From WHSM01 sp036375165 (GTDB lineage Bacteria; Actinomycetota; Actinomycetes; Mycobacteriales; Micromonosporaceae), in contig DASUSI010000116.1 of the NCBI GenBank assembly GCA_036375165.1, forward strand, positions 21,885 through 85,884: DNA of 64,000 nucleotides, in the 5' to 3' direction. The position numbers and the translations under genes were made by a program. Below, in pieces: positions 27,683-36,501 of this stretch. The first letter of the stretch is position 1, and each line of letters opens with the position of its first letter. Under the pieces are notes generated by a model. It was not told where the DNA came from. It made no database searches and saw only the letters and a program-made list of their open reading frames with translations.

Positions 27683-30253
27683 TCAAGCGGAACCTGATAA
27701 ATGGCCTTGATCATCCGGCACCCGGCGCGGCACTCCCCCGGAGGTCACCGGCGCCGCGTACGTGGTGGTGCGCTGCCGCGCCGGGCGACCCGCCGCCCGC
27801 GCGATCGCCACCAACTGGGAGGCGCTGCGGGCCGACCCGTACGACGACCCCGCCATCCGGCTGATCGTCTCCTCCATCAGGGTGCCGCCCAGGTCGTTGG
27901 CTCCACCCCGCAGCATCGTGACGGTGCCCTCGTCGCCCAGCTTCACCCAGGAACATTGGATGTTGTCGATCCGGCCGTGCAACAGCAGCCGCGCCATCGC
28001 GTGCACCGCGCGGTTGTCGCGCGTGGTGGGCCCCGGCCGGGCGATGCCGGCCAGGTAGATCGGCGCGTTGGCGTGTACGAAGGGCAACGGTACGAACTCG
28101 GTGAAGCCACCGGTACGGTCCTGGACCCGGGCCAGCGTGCGCAGGTGCCCCAACCAATGGCCCGGGTGATCAACGTGGCCGTACATCATCGTCGAAGAAC
28201 TCCGGATACCGAGCTGGTGGGCGGTCTCCACCACGTCGATCCAGGCCGCGGCCGGCAACTTCCCCTTGGTGAGCACCCAGCGGACCTCGTCGTCCAGGAT
28301 CTCCGCCGCGGTGCCGGGGATGGTGTCCAGCCCAGCCTCCTTCACCCCGGTCAGCCAGTCCCGGATCGACACCCCCGCCTTCGTCGCGGCGGTCACCACC
28401 TCCATCGGACTGAACGCGTGGACGTGGATGCCGGGGACCCGCCGCTTGACCCCCCGAACCAGGTCCGGGTAGCCGGAGACGGGCAACCGGGGATCGATGC
28501 CGCCCTGCATGCACACCTCGGTGGCGCCCGCCCGCCACGCCTCCTCGGCCCGGTCCGCCACCTCGTCGACCGAGAGCCGGTACGCGTCGGTGTCCCGCTC
28601 CCGCTGCGCGAAGGCACAGAACCGGCAACCGACGTAGCACACGTTGCTGAAGTTGATGTTGCGGTTCACGACGTACGTGATGTCCGCGCCCACGACGTCC
28701 CGACGGACCTGATCAGCCAGACCGGCGAGCGCGTCGAGTTCCGGGCCGTCGGCGTGGAACAGCGCCAGGGCGAGGCTCTCGTACTCCGGCTCCAGCAACG
28801 CGGCCGGCTTGTCAGCGGCGAGACGCAGGGCTTCGGCGACGTCGGCGTCGAGCCGCTCCGGGGCGGCCGACGAGGCGGCGACCGCCGTCCGCACGGAGTC
28901 CCAGTCGCCGTAGACGGTGTCGAAGTCACCGCGCCGGTCGCTGCTGCGGCCGGTGACGTCGATCTCGGAGTGCAGGTCGGTCCGGCCGGTGGAGGCGAAA
29001 CCGCCATCCGGCTCCTGCCATGGGATGCCCTCCGGACACACACCCTCCCGGGCCAGCCCGGTCCGCGGGTCCGCGAGCGCGGCCACGTGAGCGGCGACCC
29101 GGACATCGACCCACGGGCCTCCGGCCGTGACGTACTCCGGGTAGACGGTGAGCCGCTCGGCCAGCCGGAACCCGCCCGCGGCGGTGCGGGCCGCGAGTTC
29201 GTCGATCGCCGGCCAGGGACGTTCCGGATTCACATGGTCGGCGGTGACCGGCGAGACCCCACCCCAGTCGTCGATCCCGGCCCGGAGCATCAGCCCGAAC
29301 TGGTCGTCCACCAGGTTGGGCGGCGCCTGGATCCGTACCTTCGGGCCGAGCACCAGCCGGGCCACCGCGATCGTCGCGGCCAGGTCTTCCAGCTCGGCAT
29401 CCGGAGTGTCGCGCATCGCGGTGTCCGGCTTGGCCCGGAAGTTCTGCACGATGACTTCCTGGATGTGGCCGTACTCGCGGGCCACTTTGCGGATCTCGAA
29501 CAGCGATTCCGCCCGTTCGGCCAGGGTCTCCCCGATCCCGATCAGGATCCCGGTGGTGAACGGAACCCCCACCCGCCCGGCGTCGGCGAGCACCCGCAGC
29601 CGTACCGCCGGCTCCTTGTCCGGCGAGCCGTAATGCGGACCGCCCGGCTGCGACCACAGCCGTTCGGCGGTGGTCTCCAGCATCATCCCCATGCTCGGGG
29701 CGACCGGCTTCAGCCGCGCCAACTCCTCCCAGCTCATCACCCCGGGATTGAGGTGCGGCAGCAGCCCGGTCTCCTCCAGCACCGCCACCGCGCACGCCCG
29801 GACATAGTCCAGTGTGGAGCCGTACCCCCGCTCGTCGAGCCAGCGGCGGGCGGCCGGCCACCGTTCCTCCGGCCGGTCTCCCAGGGTGAACAACGCCTCC
29901 TTGCAGCCCTGTGCGGCACCTGCGCGGGCGATCCGCAGCACCTCCTCGCGCTCCAGGAACGCCGCCGGGACCCGGCCCGGCACCGTGGCGAAGGTGCAGT
30001 AGTGGCAGCGGTCCCGGCACAACCGGGTGAGCGGGATGAAGACCTTCCGGGAGTACGTGATGACGCCGGCCCGTCCGACGGTGTCCAGGCCCGCGTCACG
30101 AACCCGTGCGGCGGCACCGAGCAACGCGTCCAGTGCCGGACCCCGGGCGGTCAGCAGCAGCGCGGCCTCTGCCACGTCGAGCGGGAGACCGTCGCCGGCC
30201 CGCCGCAACACACGGCGCATGCCAGCCGGAAGGGTGGTACCTGGGGGAAGCAT
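27683..30253 (-). CDS. fbiC: Bifunctional FO synthase (CofG/CofH)
   Basis: This is the radical-SAM enzyme that joins 5-amino-6-ribitylamino-uracil and tyrosine to make FO, the deazaflavin chromophore of F420. The 856-residue protein fuses two halves. The CofG half has C79, C83 and C86 (CRDRCHYCTF). The CofH half has C539, C543 and C546 (CYVGCRFCAF). Other blocks include TGILIGIGETLAER, QNFRAKPDTAM and MYGHVDHPGHWLGHL. Size and order match mycobacterial FbiC. It starts 27 bases after the preceding membrane protein gene, on the same strand, so they are probably co-transcribed. Confidence 0.97.
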   Translation of the reverse strand: MLPPGTTLPAGMRRVLRRAGDGLPLDVAEAALLLTARGPALDALLGAAARVRDAGLDTVGRAGVITYSRKVFIPLTRLCRDRCHYCTFATVPGRVPAAFLEREEVLRIARAGAAQGCKEALFTLGDRPEERWPAARRWLDERGYGSTLDYVRACAVAVLEETGLLPHLNPGVMSWEELARLKPVAPSMGMMLETTAERLWSQPGGPHYGSPDKEPAVRLRVLADAGRVGVPFTTGILIGIGETLAERAESLFEIRKVAREYGHIQEVIVQNFRAKPDTAMRDTPDAELEDLAATIAVARLVLGPKVRIQAPPNLVDDQFGLMLRAGIDDWGGVSPVTADHVNPERPWPAIDELAARTAAGGFRLAERLTVYPEYVTAGGPWVDVRVAAHVAALADPRTGLAREGVCPEGIPWQEPDGGFASTGRTDLHSEIDVTGRSSDRRGDFDTVYGDWDSVRTAVAASSAAPERLDADVAEALRLAADKPAALLEPEYESLALALFHADGPELDALAGLADQVRRDVVGADITYVVNRNINFSNVCYVGCRFCAFAQRERDTDAYRLSVDEVADRAEEAWRAGATEVCMQGGIDPRLPVSGYPDLVRGVKRRVPGIHVHAFSPMEVVTAATKAGVSIRDWLTGVKEAGLDTIPGTAAEILDDEVRWVLTKGKLPAAAWIDVVETAHQLGIRSSSTMMYGHVDHPGHWLGHLRTLARVQDRTGGFTEFVPLPFVHANAPIYLAGIARPGPTTRDNRAVHAMARLLLHGRIDNIQCSWVKLGDEGTVTMLRGGANDLGGTLMEETISRMAGSSYGSARSASQLVAIARAAGRPARQRTTTYAAPVTSGGVPRRVPDDQGHLSGSA

Positions 30254-30280
30254 TTCTGCAGCCTACGGAAGGCGTCGAGA

Positions 30281-31288
30281 TCACCCGGGGGCGTTACCCC
30301 GATACTGCTCCGGCCTGAGCATCTGGGTGTGGGAGGCGTCCTCATCAGTGCTCTGGCCGGTGCTCGGGGTGGGCGGCCACGGGGACCCGCTCGCGCCCGG
30401 GGTGGGCGGCCAGCCGGTGGCCTGCTGCGTCGGCTCGGCGCTGTACTGCTGGGTCGCCTCCGGTTCCGGGGCAGGGCCTGGCTGGCCGGCGGCGCTCGAC
30501 GTGGCTGCCGGCGACGCCGGAGCGGCCGGGTTGGGGGCGGTGGCCTGGTAGCCGGGTGGCTGCACGGCCTGGTACGGGGCGCTCTGCTGGGGATGCCCGT
30601 ACCCGGCCTGCTGGCTGGGTTGAGCCTGGTGAGCCTGGTAGTGGGGCTGCTGCTGGTGCTGTTGCCCGTACTGCTGGGCGTACTGCGCCTGCGGTGCGTA
30701 CTGGGTCTGCTGTGCGGCCTGCTGGGCCGGGGCCGCGGCCGGCTGCGGATACCCCTGCGGCGGGTATCCGGGGTAGGACTGCCCGGGGTACCCGCCGCCG
30801 TACCCGGCGGCGGGCGCGGCCTTCGGGTACGCCCCGAGGTAGATCCGGAGCACAACGAAGCTGTCCACCCCGAGCACGGTCAGCATCATCAGCCGGTACG
30901 ACAGACCGGTGACCAGCGCCCAGCCGGTGTGCTCCAACAACTGACCGAATCCCAGCAGCGCGGTGACCAGCGCGCCCAGGGCCATCAGGCCGTACTCGAC
31001 CAGGGCGATCAGGGTAATGGTCTTCGCCTGTCTGACGACCGGAGCGATCATGGTGGTGATCAGCACCGCGAGCAGCGGGAGCACCAGACCCGACACGGTG
31101 GTGAACCGGAGGAAGGCGTCCAGCGACCGGTCGCCGAACGACTGCGACGACCCGGGCGGCAGCAGCCACGACCAGTACGCGATCAGGAGCTCGAACCCGG
31201 TGACGCCGAGGAGCACGAACCCGATCAGCGGCCGATACGGCTTGAGGTGCTCAGCGGCGGTCGGCTGGTCGGTTGTCTGGAAGGTCAC
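30281..31288 (-). CDS. Four-helix membrane protein with Pro/Gln/Tyr-rich tail
   Basis: The first 165 residues hold four membrane helices (IGFVLLGVTGFELLIAYW, GLVLPLLAVLITTMI, GLMALGALVTALLGFG, VLGVDSFVVLRIYLG). The remaining roughly 170 residues are low-complexity: YPGQSYPGYPPQGYP, then many Gln/Ala/Tyr units such as AQYAQQYGQQHQQQ, ending in a Pro/Thr/Ser tail. Similar tails occur in actinobacterial membrane proteins that cluster or bind peptidoglycan partners. No enzymatic motif is seen. It is divergent from fbiA and directly upstream of fbiC, but a role in F420 metabolism is not evident. Confidence 0.75.
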   Translation of the reverse strand: MTFQTTDQPTAAEHLKPYRPLIGFVLLGVTGFELLIAYWSWLLPPGSSQSFGDRSLDAFLRFTTVSGLVLPLLAVLITTMIAPVVRQAKTITLIALVEYGLMALGALVTALLGFGQLLEHTGWALVTGLSYRLMMLTVLGVDSFVVLRIYLGAYPKAAPAAGYGGGYPGQSYPGYPPQGYPQPAAAPAQQAAQQTQYAPQAQYAQQYGQQHQQQPHYQAHQAQPSQQAGYGHPQQSAPYQAVQPPGYQATAPNPAAPASPAATSSAAGQPGPAPEPEATQQYSAEPTQQATGWPPTPGASGSPWPPTPSTGQSTDEDASHTQMLRPEQYRGNAPG

Positions 31289-31437
31289 AGCTCCCCCTCG
31301 CCCAGTGTGGCTGGTCGATCGTGGCCGCCAGCCTATCGACCGCGCGCATTCCGTTCCCGACCCCTGCGAATCGGGACGTCCGACGCGGCGCGTGGACCGG
31401 CGCGTACCCCGAGGGCCAGGTGGGAGAGGATGGACGG

Positions 31438-32385
31438 ATGCGGATCGTAGTGCTGGCCGGGGGGATCGGGGGTGCCCGGTTCCTGTTGGGGGTGCGTGCC
31501 TTCGTCGCCAGGTCCGGCGGTGAGGTCACCGCGGTGGTGAACACCGGGGACGACGTGACCCTGCACGGGCTGCGGATCTGCCCCGACCTGGACAGCGTGA
31601 TGTACACCCTGGGCGGGGGTGCCGACCCGGAACGCGGCTGGGGCCGGGTCAACGAGACCTGGACCGTGAAAACGGAACTTGCCGCGTACCAGGCCGAGCC
31701 GACCTGGTTCGGTCTTGGTGACCGGGACGTCGCCACTCACCTGGTGCGCACCCGGATGCTCAGCGCCGGCTACCCGCTGTCGGCGGTTACCGAGGCGTTG
31801 TGTGCGCGCTGGCAGCCGGGGGTACGACTGCTGCCCGCCACCGACGACCGGGTGGAGACCCACGTGGTGTGCGACGGGCAGGCGCTGCATTTCCAGGAAT
31901 GGTGGATTCGGTACCGGGGTGAGCTGCCGACGCGACGGTTCGTGTTCGTCGGGTCGGAGGATGCCAAGCCGGCCCCCGGGGTGCTCGACGCGATGGCCGC
32001 CGCCGACCTGGTGCTGCTGGCACCGAGCAACCCGGTGGTGAGTGTCGCCCCGATCCTCGCTGTGCCCGGGATCCGGGACGCGCTGCGGGACGGCGGCGCC
32101 CCGGTGGTGGGGTTGTCCCCGATCGTGGGTGGGGCACCGGTACGCGGCATGGCGGACAAGTGCCTCACCGCGATCGGTGTCGAGGTGTCGGCGGCCGGGG
32201 TGGGCGCGATGTACGGGGCCCGGAGCGGGGACGGACTGCTGGACGGGTGGCTGGTGGACGTGGCGGACGCCGATGTCACCGTGCCGGACGTCGCGGTGCG
32301 GCCGCGGCCGCTGCTGATGACCTCCGAGACGGAGACCGCCGGGATGGTGGCGGACGCGGCGGCGCTGGTGGGGGTCGCGCCGTGA
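31438..32385 (+). CDS. fbiA: 2-phospho-L-lactate (phosphoenolpyruvate) transferase
   Basis: FbiA/CofD moves a phospholactyl or enolpyruvyl group from its GDP- or GPP-activated form onto FO, giving (dehydro-)F420-0. The 315-residue protein begins MRIVVLAGGIGGARFLLG, the nucleotide-binding start of the family. It contains VVNTGDDVTLHGLRICPDLDSV, LAPSNPVVSVAPILAVPG, and VGLSPIVGGAPVRGMADK. ATG 31438 fits this N-terminus, with GGGAGAGGA upstream. Its stop overlaps the fbiB GTG (GTGA), showing translational coupling as in Rv3261-Rv3262. Confidence 0.96.
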   Translation: MRIVVLAGGIGGARFLLGVRAFVARSGGEVTAVVNTGDDVTLHGLRICPDLDSVMYTLGGGADPERGWGRVNETWTVKTELAAYQAEPTWFGLGDRDVATHLVRTRMLSAGYPLSAVTEALCARWQPGVRLLPATDDRVETHVVCDGQALHFQEWWIRYRGELPTRRFVFVGSEDAKPAPGVLDAMAAADLVLLAPSNPVVSVAPILAVPGIRDALRDGGAPVVGLSPIVGGAPVRGMADKCLTAIGVEVSAAGVGAMYGARSGDGLLDGWLVDVADADVTVPDVAVRPRPLLMTSETETAGMVADAAALVGVAP

Positions 32386-33170
32386 CCCTGGCGACCGGCG
32401 AACCGGACGGCGGGTTGCGGATCTGGCCGGTGACCGGCGTCGGTGAGGTACGTCCCGGCGACGACCTCGCGGCCATCATCGGGGACGCCGCGCGGTGGCT
32501 GGCCGACGGTGACGTGCTGGTGGTCACCAGCAAGATCGTGAGCAAGGCCGAGGGCCGGCTGGTCGACGTACCCACTGACGACCCGGAGGAGTTCGAGCGG
32601 GCCCGGCAGGCGGCGATCGACGCCGAGTCGGTCCGCGAGGTGGCCCGGCGGGGCCCGACTCGGATCGCGCAGACCCGCCATGGCCTGGTGCTGGCGTCGG
32701 CGGGGGTTGACGCGTCCAATGTGGAACGGGGCTGGTTGGCGCTGCTGCCCGAGGATCCGGACGACTCGGCCCGGCGGCTGCGGTCGGGGTTGCGGGACAA
32801 GCTCGGGGTGGACGTCGCCGTGGTGGTCACCGACACCATGGGACGACCGTGGCGGTTGGGGCTGGTGGACATGGCGATCGGGGTCGCGGGCCTCCGCCCA
32901 CTGCGTGACCACCGGGGGGAGATCGATCCATACGGCAACCAGCTTCAACTCACTCAGCAGGCGGTCGCCGACGAGCTGGCCGCCGCCGGAGACCTGGTGA
33001 AGGGCAAGCTCACAAAAGTGCCGGCAGCCGTGGTGCGGGGCCTGGACCCCGCCATGCTGGCCGACGACGCCGCAGGGGCCGCCGCCCTGGTGCGTCCCTC
33101 CAATGAGGACCTGTTCTCGCTCGGCACCGCCGAGGCGAGGGAGGCTGGCCGCCGCGGCCATGCCGACTGA
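32382..33170 (+). CDS. fbiB: Coenzyme F420-0:L-glutamate ligase, CofE domain only
   Basis: This GTP-dependent ligase adds glutamates to F420-0. At 262 residues it covers only the CofE half of mycobacterial FbiB, which is near 450 residues. Motifs include DVLVVTSKIVSKAEGRLVD, GLVLASAGVDASNV, VVVTDTMGRPWRLGLVDMAIG and GLRPLRDHRGEIDPYGNQL. The C-terminal FMN nitroreductase domain, which reduces dehydro-F420-0, is missing; the stop at 33170 is followed by noncoding DNA. The reductase is therefore presumably encoded elsewhere. This is the last core gene before the accessory island. Confidence 0.93.
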   Translation: MTLATGEPDGGLRIWPVTGVGEVRPGDDLAAIIGDAARWLADGDVLVVTSKIVSKAEGRLVDVPTDDPEEFERARQAAIDAESVREVARRGPTRIAQTRHGLVLASAGVDASNVERGWLALLPEDPDDSARRLRSGLRDKLGVDVAVVVTDTMGRPWRLGLVDMAIGVAGLRPLRDHRGEIDPYGNQLQLTQQAVADELAAAGDLVKGKLTKVPAAVVRGLDPAMLADDAAGAAALVRPSNEDLFSLGTAEAREAGRRGHAD

Positions 33171-33923
33171 GCGAACCGCCGCGTCGTCCCGGCTGCGGGC
33201 CGCACGGATTGGAGTTCGCGGGGGCGGCACACCACGCAATCGGAGTCGGATTCGCGGTACGGATCTTCCATTATGGCGACAACCGTAGGCGACTTTCCGA
33301 TTGGCACACCATCACAATGAAAGCGGCGTTCCAGCGACCGGGAAAACGGTGACCAGGATCGGCGTCCGACCCTCGCTCGGGACAATTACCGACCAGTTGC
33401 CGTGCGCGTCAGCCGAAACACTTCGATGCGCCAGGACAGACTGATTCCGGCTGGCAGGGCCGCTGGACGAGCCTTGGCCGCACCCTGCCTGCCAGGGCAC
33501 TGCCACTGTCTCGCACCGCGCCGGAGAACCGGACGTGATCGGTCCGGGCGAGGAACATACCGGCACTCCGACCACGACGCGCGCCCACCGATCTGACCAC
33601 CACGCCGCCGGCCAAGGAATGTGCCCGCTCACGCGCCTGCGGATCGCGACGGAAAATCGGTATCGCTCGTGCCATAAGGACGACCCGGGGCGACCGATCC
33701 GCGATTCAGGTCATGCCTGCCCCTTGCCGAAGGCAACCGCTGGTTGACAACTCGGTGTGGTCTGGAAGTGACTGACGGGCCGTCAACGCCGCAGCTCAGA
33801 TCAATCCGTAAAGAGTCAGCAGGCGCAAGGTAAGGGCGCGTCGGTGTCATCCGCGCCGTCCGCACGTCTGTCAAAACTCCATCATAGACAGCCAATACCC
33901 GAACGACCACTGTCGTAGAAAAA

Positions 33924-33944
33924 CTTGTCAACATACTTGACAAG
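33924..33944. promoter_or_regulatory. Inverted repeat CTTGTCAA-N5-TTGACAAG
   Basis: Perfect 8-base arms with a 5-base spacer, about 125 bases upstream of the WD40 gene start. A second, similar site lies with its centre about 65 bases downstream, and single half-sites (CTGTCAA at 33868, TTGACA at 33744) occur nearby. The repeated pattern suggests binding by one dimeric regulator of the downstream operon. TTGACA is also the sigma-70 -35 hexamer, but no good -10 is spaced correctly. Confidence 0.55.
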
Positions 33945-33990
33945 CATCTGATAGCTGGAAACAGTAAGAACCACGCGCTGTCGAGCTCTT

Positions 33991-34008
33991 CTGTCAAACC
34001 CTTGACAG
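33991..34008. promoter_or_regulatory. Inverted repeat CTGTCAA-N4-TTGACAG
   Basis: Perfect 7-base arms with a 4-base spacer ending 61 bases before the WD40 start codon. It shares the core TGTCAA...TTGACA with the site at 33924-33944. Its position close to the first gene would suit an operator that blocks transcription, although the transcription start is unknown. Confidence 0.5.
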
Positions 34009-34069
34009 GGTACGACACACAGCGTGACCAATTCAGTCATGTGAGACCGAGACAACCACAGGAATCACA

Positions 34070-35773
34070 ATGATCGAACACACCTCGCCGATCAGCGGCG
34101 TTGACGCACACGGCACCATGGTCGCCACGGCCGGGTACGACAACCGCGTCATCTTGTGGGACGCGACCACCCGTACCGCACTTGCCGAGAGCCGGCACGA
34201 CCACCTCGCCAACCAATGCCGGTTCGCCCCCTCGGGGCGGCTGCTGGCCACCTCCAGCAGCGACTACTCAGCCCGGCTGTGGTCCATCCCGGACCTACGG
34301 CTGATCACCGTGCTCGCCGACCAGAAGGACGACGTGGAAACCACGGTGATCTCACCCGACGAGAAACTCGTGGTCACCACGTCCCGGGACCACCTGGTAC
34401 GCGTCTACGACATCAACGGCCGGCTGCTGCACCGGATGGAAGGCCACACGGCGGATGTGTTGTCGGCGGAATGGGCACACGGTGGCCAGAGCGTGATCAC
34501 CACAAGTGATGACGGCACCGTCAGGTGGTGGGAGGCCCGGACCGGTCGCCAGATCCGCGTCCTTGACCTGGGCGACGTGGAGACAGACACCATGGCGGTG
34601 CTGGGCGACGACTTCGTGGTGCTCGGCAACGACGAGGGCCGGCTGGTGGCCGTACGCGCCGGGCAGGACCCGGTCTTCCATCCCGCGCACGACGCCGGAA
34701 TCAAGCGGCTGGCCTACGACCCGGTCGACGACCTGGTGATCAGTTGCAGTTACGACCGGACCGTGAAGTTCTGGCGATTCGTGTCGGACGGGTCGGTGAA
34801 CCACCTGCACACCGCGCAGGTGCCCGCCGACGTCTGGATGCGTTCGTGCGCCCGGCTCGCAGACGGCCGGTGGGTGTTCGGCACCTTCGGCACCAGCTAC
34901 GGCGTCTACGACCGCGGCAAGGACCACTGGGATCTCACCGGGGTCCACCCGACACCGGGCGTCAACTCGGTCACCGTCGACGGCCGACACGTGGTCACGG
35001 TGGGCGACAGCGGCACGGTCCGGCGTGACAGCGAAACCCTCGCCGAGCTGGGAAGCTGCTGCAACGTGGTGTTCCCGTTCGCCGCCGGAACCGTCGCCGG
35101 TGGCCAGCTCGGCACCGTGTTCGACGCCGCCAGCGGGGCCGCCCTGCACCAGCACCGGTCACCCATCAACTGCATGGCGTCGTACACCGCCTCGGACGGC
35201 GCACCGGAACTGGTGGTGGGCACGTACACCGGGGAGGCGATCCGACTCTGTCGGGCCAGCGACGGCACGCTGTCCTGGCGCGGCGACGTGCGGCTGCACG
35301 ACAACGCGATCAAAGGTATCGCCATCGCGGGAGACGTGTTGTTCAGCGTCTGTGCCACCGGCGCGGCGGCGTTCCACAGACTGCCCGACTTCACGCTGAT
35401 CGCCGAGGTGCCCAACGCCCACAACCGGATCGCCAACGGCGCCGCACCGCTGTCCGACGGCCGGTTCGCCAGTGTCGGCCGGGACCTGGCCCTGCGGTTC
35501 TGGTCCCCGGAGGGCCAACGGTTGACCGCGGTGCCGACACCGCACGAGAACAGCATCAAATGCGTCGCGGTGGACCCGCACACCGACCTGGTCGCCACCG
35601 GCGGCTATCACGGTCGGGTCGCGGTCTACGATCCGACCGCCGGCCGGTGGGTGCACAACGTCCGGCCCACCACCGCGGGAATCTCCAGCCTGTACCCGGC
35701 CGGGACACCGCGACGCTTCCTGGCCTCGGCGTACGACGGCAAGGTGTACCCGATCGACGTGCCACAGCCATGA
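34070..35773 (+). CDS. WD40-repeat beta-propeller protein (ToxC-like)
   Basis: This 567-residue cytoplasmic protein (no signal peptide) is made of WD40-type blades: VILWDATT, ARLWSIPD, VRVYDING, VRWWEARTG, VKFWRFVSD, LRFWSPEG and VAVYDPTAG mark strand d of successive blades. The length suggests two propellers. In toxoflavin clusters a WD-repeat protein of unknown role (ToxC) accompanies a GTP cyclohydrolase II, a methyltransferase and a SUMF1-type protein, and all those partners follow here. A scaffold or catalytic role in forming the azapteridine ring is inferred from context only. The stop overlaps the next start (ATGA). Confidence 0.85.
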   Translation: MIEHTSPISGVDAHGTMVATAGYDNRVILWDATTRTALAESRHDHLANQCRFAPSGRLLATSSSDYSARLWSIPDLRLITVLADQKDDVETTVISPDEKLVVTTSRDHLVRVYDINGRLLHRMEGHTADVLSAEWAHGGQSVITTSDDGTVRWWEARTGRQIRVLDLGDVETDTMAVLGDDFVVLGNDEGRLVAVRAGQDPVFHPAHDAGIKRLAYDPVDDLVISCSYDRTVKFWRFVSDGSVNHLHTAQVPADVWMRSCARLADGRWVFGTFGTSYGVYDRGKDHWDLTGVHPTPGVNSVTVDGRHVVTVGDSGTVRRDSETLAELGSCCNVVFPFAAGTVAGGQLGTVFDAASGAALHQHRSPINCMASYTASDGAPELVVGTYTGEAIRLCRASDGTLSWRGDVRLHDNAIKGIAIAGDVLFSVCATGAAAFHRLPDFTLIAEVPNAHNRIANGAAPLSDGRFASVGRDLALRFWSPEGQRLTAVPTPHENSIKCVAVDPHTDLVATGGYHGRVAVYDPTAGRWVHNVRPTTAGISSLYPAGTPRRFLASAYDGKVYPIDVPQP

Positions 35774-36501
35774 CGAACCCCACGATGAGCCGACTGGCCA
35801 GCACGGATATCCCGATCCGCGACACCTGGATGCGGTTGACAGTGTTCGGGTGGCGGGTCGACAGCGGCGACCGGGACCGAACCGCCGAGGTCGAGGAAGC
35901 GGTCGCGCTGCGGACACTGCCGCGGCCCGACCCGCCGGATGGGGCATCACGGTCGGTCCCGGCGCGATCCAACGGCGCCAGGCAGGCCAACAGTGCCGCA
36001 CCAGCTCCGGAACCGCCGCTGGTACGGATCCACAGTGCCTGCTTCACCGGGGACGTGCTGGACTCGACGAAATGTGACTGCGGCCCGCAACTGCGGGCCG
36101 CCCTGGACGCGATCATCCAGTCCGCTGACGGCCTGCTGCTCTACCTGTTGCGGCAGGAAGGTCGCGGCATCGGCCTGGCGAACAAGATCCGGGCGTACGC
36201 CCTGCAGGCCGCCGGCCACGACACGGTGACCGCCAACCTGGCGCTCGGCCTGCCGGTGGAGGCCCGGGATTTCGGGATCGCCGCCGAGTGCCTGCGACTG
36301 CTCGGTCTGCGGCGGATCCGGCTCATGACCAACAACCCGCTGAAGATCTCAGCCATGGACGAACACGGCATCGAGGTGACCGAGCGGTTGCCCCTGGGCG
36401 GCTTCCGCACCGCACACAACGCTCACTACCTGCGCACCAAGGATCGGGTGATGGGCCACCTCGGAGCGCTACAAGGAGGCGAGACGACGTGTTCGCAGTG
36501 A
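35770..36501 (+). CDS. GTP cyclohydrolase II homologue (ToxB-like)
   Basis: GTP cyclohydrolase II opens GTP to 2,5-diamino-6-(5-phosphoribosylamino)-pyrimidin-4-one. The zinc site is intact: C91 in HSACFTGDVLD, C102 and C104 in KCDCGPQL. The catalytic block LLYLLRQEGRGIGLANKIRA follows, then ALGLPVEARDFG and MTNNPLKISAMDEHG. It is a stand-alone enzyme of 243 residues, not fused to RibB as in the riboflavin operon. The N-terminal 80 residues are Pro/Arg/Ala-rich and poorly conserved. Its place between a WD40 gene and a methyltransferase points to secondary metabolism. The end overlaps the next gene by 13 bases. Confidence 0.9.
   Translation: MTNPTMSRLASTDIPIRDTWMRLTVFGWRVDSGDRDRTAEVEEAVALRTLPRPDPPDGASRSVPARSNGARQANSAAPAPEPPLVRIHSACFTGDVLDSTKCDCGPQLRAALDAIIQSADGLLLYLLRQEGRGIGLANKIRAYALQAAGHDTVTANLALGLPVEARDFGIAAECLRLLGLRRIRLMTNNPLKISAMDEHGIEVTERLPLGGFRTAHNAHYLRTKDRVMGHLGALQGGETTCSQ

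Larger units (their letters stand above)
33171..34069. other. Noncoding region at the left edge of the accessory island
   Basis: About 900 bases without a convincing gene on either strand. The left half is GC-rich and the right half (from about 33740) is clearly richer in A and T. It holds a perfect 13-base palindrome TGACGGGCCGTCA at 33773-33785 and four or more TTGACA/TGTCAA elements, two of them arranged as inverted repeats (listed separately). No integrase, attachment-site duplication or transposon end was recognised. It is the only sizeable place for promoter and operator of the nine-gene operon that starts at 34070. Confidence 0.6.

Noticed and set aside
27701..31450. A 1249-residue open frame on the plus strand
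   Set aside because: It runs antisense through fbiC and the membrane protein gene, both of which have clear family motifs; high GC removes stops in the shadow frame.
33171..34069. A sigma-70 promoter using TTGACA at 33937 or 34002
   Set aside because: No -10 hexamer with 16-18 base spacing follows either hexamer; the symmetric repeats are better explained as operators.
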